From: Halictus rubicundus
Lineage: Eukaryota; Arthropoda; Insecta; Hymenoptera; Halictidae
DNA length: 64,000 bases
Assembly (NCBI RefSeq): GCF_050948215.1
Contig: NW_027488719.1
Location: 124,001 to 188,000 of the forward strand
Reading direction: 5' to 3'
Shown in pieces: positions 1 through 7,324 of the stretch. Made by a program: the position numbers and the translations under genes. Position 1 is the stretch's first letter. The number at the start of each line of letters is the position of its first letter. Under the pieces are notes generated by a model, which worked only from the letters and a program-made list of their open reading frames with translations, ran no database searches and was not told where the DNA came from.

Positions 1-1239
1 CGGGCAATCCTGGCCGGGATGGTTCCGGCTCTCCAGGGCAGGGGGGGAGGGACGCGCGATGCCCCGCCGGTGGCTTCTCCGCCGGCGGTGGTCGAAACCA
101 GGAGGACTGGGCCGGTGGTGGTGTCCAGCGCCGGGGTGGTGCCACCCGTGGACATCCCGCCGCCGGTCGACCCAGCCTCCTGGTCGGTGGCGAAGTCGAG
201 GTCCGCGAGGAAGGCGGAGAGGAGGCGGGCAGCGGCGGAGGAGAGGGCGGCCATAGCCCTCGCCGCCGAGTCGGCGGCCGCTGCTTCGGCGAAACGGAGG
301 ACGGCGACCGGGGGTTCGGCGGTCGGCACGCGAAAGGGGGCCGGCGCGATCACGGCGAAGCCGTCAAGTGGGAGGGTTGTTGCCCTGGGGCGCGCCCCCA
401 AATCCGGGGCCGTGGCGATCACGATCCCCGAGAGCTGTAAGCTCACCTACGCGGGAGTGATCGCCAGGGCCAGAGAGGCAATAGACCTCAAGGCGCTGGG
501 GATTGAGTCGGGGGTGCTCCCCAGGAGGACCAAGACGGGGGGGATCCTCCTGGAGGTAAAGGGCCCGGAGGGCCAAGAGAAGGCACGGGCCCTCTCCACG
601 AGGGTCTCTGAGGCCTTACAAGGGACTGGGGTTAAAGTCGTCCAGGCCGTCAAGCGAGGCGAGTTGCGCGTCGCTGGCCTGGACGACTCGGTTAGCGCAA
701 GGGAGGTCGCGGCGGCACTTGCGGCTGCGGGGGGGTGCTCGGAGGCCGAGTTCCGGGTCGGAGAGATCCGGAGGTCCGCCTCTGAGCGGGTGCTGGGCTC
801 CTGTTGGGCCCAGGGCCCCCTCGCGGCCGTCAGGAAGGTGGTGGCGGGGGGCCGGCTGCTGGTCGGCTGGTCCTCGGCGCGGGTGGAGGCACTGAGGGAG
901 CGACCCCTTCAGTGCTTCCGCTGCTTGGAGACGGGGCACACGCGGTCGACCTGTAAAAGCACGGTCGACAGGAGCGCGAGGTGCTATCGGTGCGGTGCGA
1001 CCGAGCACCGCGCCTCGGCCTGTGGGGCTGCCCCCAGATGCCCGCTCTGCGCGGATCTGGGGAGGCCCTCGAACCACAGGTTCGGGGCCAAAGCGTGTGC
1101 CCCGGCTCCGAGGAGGGGTCGCGCGGCGGTGAAGGGAAGAGGGGAAAAGTCGGCGGCTGCACCCGCGCAGCAGCAGCCGACTACACCGGGGGCCCAGTCC
1201 CCCCAGGGGGGGGAGCCTGCAGAGCAAATGTCAGGGTAG
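1..1239 (+). CDS. ORF1, Gag-like nucleic-acid-binding protein with three zinc knuckles (5' partial)
   Basis: The frame is open from base 1. The first ATG is at 19, giving 406 aa, but the true start may lie upstream, so the CDS is treated as 5'-partial. The N-terminal third is Ala/Arg/Pro-rich and low in complexity. The middle part (about 412-900) carries the conserved R1-clade ORF1 region (YAGVIARAREAIDLKALGIE, then LRVAGLDDSVSAREVAAAL). Bases 913-1,098 encode three knuckles: CFRCLETGHTRSTC and CYRCGATEHRASAC (both CX2CX4HX4C), and a longer third of form CX2CX8HX6C beginning CPLCADLGRPSNH. In this family ORF1 binds the element RNA, forms ribonucleoprotein particles and in telomeric relatives helps target the nucleus. 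The tail is Pro/Gln/Ala-rich and ends ...EQMSG at UAG 1,237-1,239. ORF2 continues in the same frame directly after this stop. A run of eight G at 1,206-1,213 is a possible indel site close to the ORF1 end. Confidence 0.9.
   Translation, partial: RAILAGMVPALQGRGGGTRDAPPVASPPAVVETRRTGPVVVSSAGVVPPVDIPPPVDPASWSVAKSRSARKAERRRAAAEERAAIALAAESAAAASAKRRTATGGSAVGTRKGAGAITAKPSSGRVVALGRAPKSGAVAITIPESCKLTYAGVIARAREAIDLKALGIESGVLPRRTKTGGILLEVKGPEGQEKARALSTRVSEALQGTGVKVVQAVKRGELRVAGLDDSVSAREVAAALAAAGGCSEAEFRVGEIRRSASERVLGSCWAQGPLAAVRKVVAGGRLLVGWSSARVEALRERPLQCFRCLETGHTRSTCKSTVDRSARCYRCGATEHRASACGAAPRCPLCADLGRPSNHRFGAKACAPAPRRGRAAVKGRGEKSAAAPAQQQPTTPGAQSPQGGEPAEQMSG
1228..1239 (+). other. ORF1/ORF2 junction: single in-frame amber codon
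   Basis: The sequence reads ATG TCA GGG TAG. The codons before and after the TAG belong to the same reading frame, and the next codons (GCT GTT TTC AGG) lead without interruption into the ORF2 endonuclease. Thus one UAG is all that separates Gag from Pol. Relatives usually start ORF2 at an AUG overlapping or close to the ORF1 stop; SART1 uses a UAAUG stop-start. Here the only nearby in-frame AUG (1,228) is upstream of the stop. UAG followed by GCU does not match the well-known strong read-through contexts UAG-CAA-UUA or UAG-CUA. Alternatives are a UGG-to-UAG or CAG-to-UAG nonsense mutation in this copy, or a consensus error. Confidence 0.8.
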
Positions 1240-4200
1240 GCTGTTTTCAGGCCTATTCCGGTTCTGCAGGCGAACCTCAACCACTCGCGTGCGGCCCAGG
1301 ACTTGTTTGTCCAGGCCGTGCGCGAGCGGGGGACTGGGTTGGCAGTGGCGGCGGAGCCGTACTCCGTTCCCGATCACCCCTTCTGGGTGGGGGACGAGGC
1401 CGGCTCCGTCGCCATAGTGGCGGAGGGCCGCCGCGGGTCCCCGTCGATCTCCCTTCTGGAGAGAGGCGAGGGATTCGTGGCGGTGCGGTGGGGGGACATC
1501 GCGGTCGTCGGAGTTTATATCTCGCCGAGCCGTGGCCTCGATCATTTTCGGGGGTTCCTGGGCGGGCTGAGTAGCTGCATCGCGCGGTGCAGCGCCCGTC
1601 CGGTTCTCGTCCTGGGAGACTTCAATGCCCACGCGGTATCGTGGGGGAGTCCCAGGACGACCACTAGGGGAAGCGAGGTGTTAACCTGGGCGTCCGGCCT
1701 GGATCTCCGGTTGATTAACCGGGGATCCACGCCGACGTGCGTGCGGCCGCAGGGTGTCTCTATTGTCGATCTGACATGGGGGACGCCGTCGGCCGTGCGC
1801 CGAGTGTCGGGATGGAGGGTGGCGGAAGAACTAGAGCTGGCCTCTGACCACACGCCCATAGTCATGGACGTGTGGCCCGCCGCCCTCTACGCGCGGGATT
1901 CCCGGCACGGCCAGGTGGACCGACGGCCGCGATGGGCGTGGAGCAGGGCGGACGAGGACCTGTTCCGGGCCGCTGTCGCCGCGGTAACGTGGGGGGGGCC
2001 CCAGCCGGCTGGGGGGGCACCGGCGCGCGGGGCGGAGCGGCTCCGGGAGGTGATGACGGCGGTGTGCGACACCGCGGTGCCCCGGAGCCGGTCCGACCAT
2101 AGAAGGGCGGCATACTGGTGGTCCGCGGGCATTGCAGAGCTTCGGCGTGCCTGCAATGCCGCGCGGCGCCAGTATGGCCGAGCGCGCAGGAGGCGCGACG
2201 ACGAGGAGGCGAGGCTCCACGGGGAGTACCGAGCCGCGCTCGGGACTCTCCGGAGGGCCATCGCGAAGGCCAAGGCGGACGCGTGGTCGGAGCTCGTCGG
2301 CACGGTGGACGCGGATCCGTGGGGGCGCCCGTATAAGCTTGTAATGAGCAAGCTGCGCGCGTGGGCCCCCCCACTGACGGAATCGATGGACCCTCCCTTA
2401 CTCGAGGAGGTGGTGACGTCTCTCTTCCCGCGTGAGGGGGGACAGCGACACCGCCTCCATCCGGGCCAGGAGCCTCTCTCCTGGTCCGCGGAGTGGGAGG
2501 TGTCAGCCGGCGAGCTCGGGGAGGCGGTGACCAGGGCCCGTCGGGTGGGCCGCAAGGCCCCGGGTCCTGACGGGGTGTCGGGCCGCGCGTTGGTCTTGGC
2601 ATTGGAGGGGGGGCTCGCTCCCGAACTCAGGCGGCTGTTCAACAGTTGTCTGAGGGAGGGAGTGTTCCCCCCACTATGGAAGTCGGGCAGGCTGGTCCTC
2701 CTTCCAAAGGCGGGCAAGTCCCGGGACTCGCCCTCCGGGTACCGGCCAATTTGCTTGCTGGACGAGGCGGGGAAGTTGTTCGAGCGCGTTCTCGTTGGAC
2801 GCCTCGTCCGGCACCTGTCGGGGGGAGGAGTCCCCGATCTGAGCGAGGCGCAGTTCGGCTTCCGGGGGGGTCTCTCCACCGTCGACGCAATTCGGCGGGT
2901 GAGGGCTCTCTCGGGGGCCTGTACGGAGGGGGGCGGTGTTGCGTTGGCGATCTCCTTGGATATCGCCAACGCGTTCAACACCGTCCCCTGGGATAGAATT
3001 TCGGAGGCCCTGGTCTTCCACCAGGTGCCTCCGTACCTTAGGAGGGTGATCGGGGACTATCTCTCCGACAGGAGCATAGAATATCCTGGCCGGTACGGGA
3101 TGATTCGCAGGAGCGTCGTGCGGGGGGTTCCACAGGGCTCGGTGTTGGGCCCGTTGCTGTGGAACCTCGCGTACGACAGCGTCCTGCGGGAGGGGATGCC
3201 TCCCGGTGTCAGCCTAACGTGTTACGCCGATGACACGTTGGTGCTTGCCACCGGGAGGTATACGAAGGAGGCCGTCTGCCTGGCGGAGCGCGGCGCGTGG
3301 CGCGCGGTACGCGCGATCCGGTCTCTGGGCCTAGAGGTGTCCGTCGCTAAGACCAGGGCCATGTGGTTTTACCACCGGGCCCGGCTGGCGGCGCCTCCCC
3401 AGTGCTGGATCGCCGTGGGGGGGGGAGCGGTCGAGGTCGGGTTCCAGATGCGGTACCTGGGACTCGAGCTCGACGGCCTGTGGCGTTTCTGCCGCCACAT
3501 CGAGTCGCTAGTGCCCCGGGCGGAGAGGGCGACCGCTGCGCTCGGTCGTCTTCTCCCGAATCTCGGGGGACCCTGTGGACGGGTGCGTCGCCTGTTCGCG
3601 GTGGTGGTGCGGGTTTTAGTCCTGTACGGAGCCCCTGTGTGGGCGTACGATGTCTTGGCCGGGGGGCGTAGCGGTGTGCGAGCACTGCTGCGCCGAATCG
3701 AGCGCAGGCTGGCCATTGGCATCGTGCGGGGGTATCGCACCATCTCTTACGCGACGGCGATGGTGATGTCGGGGCTTATCCCCCTCGAGCTGGAGGCCCG
3801 CGTGTTGTCGGACGTACACGGGTACGCCAGGGACCTCCAGCGGAGGGGGATGGCTCCGGATCGGGTGGCGCTCGATGTGGCGGAGTACAGGGGCCGCGCT
3901 CGGCGGGCCGCCGCCCGGGAATGGCGCGAAAGCCTTCACGGGACGGAGGAAGGAGGGAGGCGGGCCGTTCGGGCCATCCTCCCCGTGTTCGACCGGTGGA
4001 ACAGGGGATGGATGGGGCATAGGGTCTCCTACCGAGTGACGCAGGTGATGACCGGGCACGGCTGCTTCGGTGTGTACCTGTGTCGCATCGGGCGGGAGGC
4101 CGAGGAGGCGTGTCACCACTGCGGCGAGTCGCGGGACACGGCGCAGCACACTCTGGAGGAGTGTCCAGCGTGGGCGGGTGAGCGCCGTGCTCTGCGGCGC

Positions 4201-4416
4201 GCAGTGGGCCATGACCTCTCGCTTCCGGCTGTCGTCTCGGCGGCAGCGGGCGGCGAGGGGGCGTGGAGAGGGTTCGCCTCCTTCTGTGAGCAGGTAATGC
4301 TGCAGAAGGAGGCTGCGGAACGGGGTCGTGAGCGAAATCACGATCCCGGCCGAAGGGGTGGGAGAAGGAGACGCAGGGCACGCCCCGGGGGCGTGCCTCC
4401 GTTGCGGCGTCCTTAA
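1240..4416 (+). CDS. ORF2, APE-type endonuclease / reverse transcriptase polyprotein
   Basis: There are 1,058 codons, close to the usual R1-clade ORF2 length, closed by TAA at 4,414-4,416. Residues are counted from the codon after the amber at 1,237. Endonuclease (about 8-208): Asn in QANLN at 12, Glu in AEPY at 39, GDFNAH at 126, SIVDLTW with Asp 177, and SDHTPI at 202, so every catalytic block is present. Reverse transcriptase: KAPGPDG at 439, FGFRGG at about 539, LDIANAF with the first catalytic Asp at 574, PQGSVLGP at 631, and YADD at 662 (bases 3,223-3,234). Near the C-terminus, CHHC...H...C (bases 4,111-4,164, CX2CX8HX4C) is the nucleic-acid-binding motif of the clade. No RNase H domain was recognised. 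The enzyme nicks the target and copies the element RNA there. There is no AUG before 1,864, so the start is set at the codon after the ORF1 stop. A TTG at 1,303 would cut off the conserved QANLN block and is not a credible start. Confidence 0.93.
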   Translation, partial: AVFRPIPVLQANLNHSRAAQDLFVQAVRERGTGLAVAAEPYSVPDHPFWVGDEAGSVAIVAEGRRGSPSISLLERGEGFVAVRWGDIAVVGVYISPSRGLDHFRGFLGGLSSCIARCSARPVLVLGDFNAHAVSWGSPRTTTRGSEVLTWASGLDLRLINRGSTPTCVRPQGVSIVDLTWGTPSAVRRVSGWRVAEELELASDHTPIVMDVWPAALYARDSRHGQVDRRPRWAWSRADEDLFRAAVAAVTWGGPQPAGGAPARGAERLREVMTAVCDTAVPRSRSDHRRAAYWWSAGIAELRRACNAARRQYGRARRRRDDEEARLHGEYRAALGTLRRAIAKAKADAWSELVGTVDADPWGRPYKLVMSKLRAWAPPLTESMDPPLLEEVVTSLFPREGGQRHRLHPGQEPLSWSAEWEVSAGELGEAVTRARRVGRKAPGPDGVSGRALVLALEGGLAPELRRLFNSCLREGVFPPLWKSGRLVLLPKAGKSRDSPSGYRPICLLDEAGKLFERVLVGRLVRHLSGGGVPDLSEAQFGFRGGLSTVDAIRRVRALSGACTEGGGVALAISLDIANAFNTVPWDRISEALVFHQVPPYLRRVIGDYLSDRSIEYPGRYGMIRRSVVRGVPQGSVLGPLLWNLAYDSVLREGMPPGVSLTCYADDTLVLATGRYTKEAVCLAERGAWRAVRAIRSLGLEVSVAKTRAMWFYHRARLAAPPQCWIAVGGGAVEVGFQMRYLGLELDGLWRFCRHIESLVPRAERATAALGRLLPNLGGPCGRVRRLFAVVVRVLVLYGAPVWAYDVLAGGRSGVRALLRRIERRLAIGIVRGYRTISYATAMVMSGLIPLELEARVLSDVHGYARDLQRRGMAPDRVALDVAEYRGRARRAAAREWRESLHGTEEGGRRAVRAILPVFDRWNRGWMGHRVSYRVTQVMTGHGCFGVYLCRIGREAEEACHHCGESRDTAQHTLEECPAWAGERRALRRAVGHDLSLPAVVSAAAGGEGAWRGFASFCEQVMLQKEAAERGRERNHDPGRRGGRRRRRARPGGVPPLRRP

Positions 4417-4589
4417 CGCGGGCGGGGGCGCCCTTGGTGATCTCGGGGCGGGGGACCGACGGTCTCCTTATACTCGGTTGCCAATGGCGTCCCCGGAGGC
4501 CGTCGGACGTCTTGGGCGGGGGCCCGGACGTCCATCGGGCGGCCTAAATGGGGGGGAAGGCTTCACGTCGTCCGTTGCGTGGCGCCTTC

Positions 4590-4610
4590 GGATAGAGTAG
4601 GATAGGGTGG
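4590..4610 (+). other. Satellite-like motif inside the 3' UTR
   Basis: GGATAGAGTAGGATAGGG followed by TGG resembles the neighbouring satellite (GGATAGAGGATAGGATAG) with two bases missing, although it sits in otherwise GC-rich UTR more than 200 nt before the poly(A). It could be captured target sequence, an element feature that pairs with the nicked target, or chance. Confidence 0.5.
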
Positions 4611-4751
4611 AGGCCGCGTCCCCCACCCAGGGAGGAATGCTAAGGCGGGGGCACACCGGATAGACATGCGCGCGCGGACCACGGGTGCCCCCAGGAGCCT
4701 AGGGACGGACGGGGAGGAGTTAGTGGGTATACTCGGCATTGCACCCACCAG

Positions 4752-4827
4752 CCGAGGAGTCCCACATAACCCGGCCCACTCCCCCCCGGGAGGGGTCGGG
4801 TATCCGTAATAGTGATTACCTCCTCGG
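4752..4827 (+). promoter_or_regulatory. Predicted three-way-junction RNA structure at the element 3' end
   Basis: CCGAGGAG (4,752-4,759) is the exact reverse complement of CTCCTCGG (4,820-4,827), giving an 8-bp closing stem that ends at the last base before the poly(A). Inside lie hairpin 1 (4,769-4,801: 9 bp including one G-U, a single bulged A at 4,778, 5 more bp, CCCC loop) and hairpin 2 (4,806-4,819: GTAAT/ATTAC with AGTG loop). Such a compact 3' fold is a plausible recognition element for the reverse transcriptase. The pairing is read from the sequence; the role is inferred from the family. Confidence 0.65.
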
Positions 4828-4852
4828 AAAAAAAAAAAAAAAAAAAAAAAAA
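4828..4852 (+). other. Poly(A) tail of the retrotransposon, 25 A
   Basis: An uninterrupted run of 25 A follows the structured UTR and is followed at once by TAGGATAGGATAG. It marks the 3' integration junction. Because the repeat reads GGATAGG, the last A could belong to the target, so the nick lies at GGA/TAGG or one base to the left. Confidence 0.95.
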
Positions 4853-6833
4853 TAGGATAGGATAGAGGATAGAATAGGATAGAGGATAGGATAGGATAGA
4901 GGATAGGATAGAGGATAGGACAGGATAGAGAATAGGATAGGATAGAGGATAGGACAGGATAGAGGATAGGATAGGATAGAGGATAGGATAGGATAGAGGA
5001 TAGGATAGGATAGAGGATAGGATAGGATAGAGGATATGATAGGCTAGGATAGAGGATAGGATAGGATTGAGGATAGGATAGGATAGAGGATAGGATAGCA
5101 TTGAGGATAGCATAGGATTGAGGATAGGATAGGATAGAGAATAGGATAGGATAGAGGATAGGATAGGATAGAGGATAGGATAGAGGATTGGATAGGATTG
5201 AGGATATCAAGGGATAGAGGCTAGGATAGGATAGGATAGGATAGGATATAATAGAGGATTGGATAGGATTGAGGATATTAAGGGATAGAGGATAGGATAG
5301 GATATGATAGGATAGGATATAATAGAGGATTGGATAGGATTGAGGATATTAAGGGATAGAGGATAGGATAGAATAGAGTATAGGATAGGATAGAGGATAG
5401 GATAGGATTGAGGATAGGATAGGATAGATGATAGGATAGAGGATTGGATGGGATAGAGGATACGATACGATAGAGGATAGGATAGGATAGAGGATGGGAT
5501 AGGACAGAGGATACGATAGGATAGAGGACAGGATAGGATAGAGGATAGGATAGGATAGAGGATATGATAGGCTAGGATAGAGGATAGGATAGGACACAGG
5601 ATAGGATAGGATAAAGGATATGATAGGATAGAGGATAGGATAGAATAGAGTATAGGATAGGATAGAGGATAGGATAGGATTGAGGATAGGATAGGATAGA
5701 TGATAGGATAGAGGATTGGATGGGATAGAGGATACGATACGATAGAGGATAGGATAGGATAGAGGATGGGATAGGACAGAGGATACGATAGGATAGAGGA
5801 CAGGATAGGATAGAGGATAGGATAGGATAGAGGATATGATAGGCTAGGATAGAGGATAGGATAGGACACAGGATAGGATAGGATAGAGGATATGATAGGC
5901 TAGGATAGAGGATATGATAGGCTAGGATAGAGGATAGGATAGGATTGAGGATAGGATAGGATAGAGGATAGGATAGGATTGAGGATAGCATAGGATTGAG
6001 GATAGGATAGGATAGAGAATAGGATAGGATAGAGGATAGGATAGGATAGAGGATAGGATAGAGGATAGGATAGAGGATATGATAGGCTAGGATAGAGGAT
6101 AGGATAGGATTGAGGACAGGATAGGATAGAGGATAGGATAGGATAGAGGATATGATAGGCTAGGATAGAGGATAGGATAGGACAGAGGATAGGATAGGAT
6201 AGAGGATATGATAGGCTAGGATAGAGGATATGATAGGCTAGGATAGAGGATAGGATAGGATTGAGGATAGGATAGGATAGAGGATAGGATAGGATTGAGG
6301 ATAGGATAGGATTGAGGATAGCATAGGATTGAGGATAGGATAGGATAGAGAATAGGATAGGATAGAGGATAGGATAGGATAGAGGATAGGATACAGGATA
6401 GGATAGAGGATTGGATAGGATTGAGGATATTATGGGATAGAGGATACTATAGGATAGGATAGGATAGAGGATAGGATAGGATAGAGGATAGGATAGGATA
6501 GAGGATAGGACAGGATAGAGGATAGGATAGGATAGAGGATAGGTTAGGATAGAGGATTTGATAGGATCGAGGATAGGATTTGACAGAGGATAGGATAGGA
6601 TAGAGGATAGGATAGGATAGAGGACAGGATAGGATAGAGAATAGAATAAGATAGAGGATATTATAGGATTGAGGATAGAATAGAATAGATGATAGGATAG
6701 AGGATTGGATAGGATAGAGGATACGATACGATAGAGGATAGGATAGAATAGAGGATAGGATTGGATAGAGGATAGGATAGGATAGAGGATAGTATAGGAT
6801 AGAGGACAGGATAGGATAGAGGATAGGATAGGA
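4853..6833 (+). repeat. Element-proximal satellite zone without the TATATGATACTATAGG box
   Basis: The first 2 kb after the element are simpler than the rest: 12-mers with GGCTAGG, GATTGAGG and AAGGGATAGAGG variants. The box that marks later higher-order units first appears at 6,834. A 272-bp tandem duplication is visible (about 5,360-5,610 and 5,632-5,882), tied by GAATAGAG (5,371/5,643), GATGGGATAGGAC (5,493/5,765) and GGACACAGG (5,592/5,864). Part of the zone (about 5,090-5,350) resembles about 11,656-11,916. Confidence 0.75.
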
Positions 6834-6873
6834 TATATGATACTATAGGATGGAGGATACGATATTATAGAGG
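6834..6873 (+). repeat. First copy of the recurrent box TATATGATACTATAGG + GATACGATATTATAG
   Basis: A 40-bp segment departs from the 12-mer and recurs as a unit many times through the array, for example at 8,150, 10,262, 16,034, 33,552, 40,383, 58,469, 59,485 and 62,167. It marks higher-order units. A variant has GATATTATAGG in place of GATACTATAGG. It is rich in TA steps and always in the same orientation. No known protein-binding box was recognised; it does not match the CENP-B box. Confidence 0.7.
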
Positions 6874-7304
6874 ATAGTATAGGATAGAGGGTAGGTTAGG
6901 GTAGAGGATAAGATAGGATAGAGGATAGGATAGGATAGAGGATAGGATAGAGGATAGGATAGAGGATTTGATAGAATTGAGGATATTATGGGATAGAGGA
7001 TAGGATATGATAGGCTAGGATAGAGGATAGGATAGGATTGAGGATAGGATAGGATAGAGGATAGGATAGGATTGAGGATAGCATAGGATTGAGGATAGGA
7101 TAGGATAGAGAATAGGACAGGATAGAGGATAGGATAGGGTTGAGGATACGATACGATGGATGATAGGATAGGATAGAGGGTAGGAAAGAGAATTGGATGG
7201 GATAGAGGATACGATACGATGGAGGATAGGATAGGATAGAGTGTAGGAAAGAGAATTGGATGGGACAGAGGATACGATACGATAGAGGAGGGGATAGGAT
7301 AGAG

Positions 7305-7324
7305 GATAAGATAATATAGAGAAT
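7305..7324 (+). repeat. Recurrent box GATAAGATAATATAGAGAAT (early copy)
   Basis: This 20-bp AT-rich variant recurs across the array, usually after GAATAGAGTACAGGATAGTA and before a GGACAGG segment. It forms the second landmark of the higher-order unit. The order of boxes is often conserved between units, which shows that whole blocks, not single 12-mers, were amplified. Confidence 0.65.

Larger units (their letters stand above)
4417..4827 (+). other. 3' UTR of the retrotransposon
   Basis: This is 411 nt of GC-rich non-coding sequence between the ORF2 stop and the poly(A). It contains a repeated CGGACGTC (4,504-4,511 and 4,525-4,532), a satellite-like motif at 4,590-4,610, and a structured end at 4,752-4,827. 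In R1-clade elements the 3' UTR is what the reverse transcriptase recognises. No credible ORF was seen in it. Confidence 0.85.
1..4852 (+). mobile_element. R1-clade non-LTR retrotransposon, 5'-truncated by the window edge
   Basis: Two consecutive ORFs (Gag-like knuckle protein, then endonuclease plus reverse transcriptase), a short 3' UTR and a 25-A tail make this a LINE-type element. The phrase QANLNHSRAAQDL at the start of the endonuclease, the GDFNAH, VDLTW and SDHTPI blocks, YADD, and the C-terminal CX2CX8HX4C motif are typical of the R1 clade, which includes R1, TRAS, SART and Waldo. These elements move by target-primed reverse transcription, in which the element's own endonuclease nicks the target and the RNA is copied from the nick. 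The 5' UTR, the 5' junction and perhaps the ORF1 N-terminus lie left of the window. The 3' end abuts satellite DNA with no other sequence between, so the satellite is the insertion target. The element is strikingly GC-rich beside the AT-richer array. ORF2 has no frameshift or internal stop, which suggests a young copy. Clade assignment rests on recognised motifs, not on a tree. Confidence 0.93.

Noticed and set aside
1303..1305. TTG at 1,303 as the ORF2 start
   Set aside because: The conserved endonuclease block VLQANLNHSRAAQDL lies directly upstream in frame (from 1,261), so this is only a downstream Leu codon.
59..4600. Other reading frames on both strands within the retrotransposon (for example 981-1,574 + and 1,887-2,981 -)
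   Set aside because: These are shadows of ORF1 and ORF2 in GC-rich sequence where stop codons are rare. Their translations lack recognisable domains.
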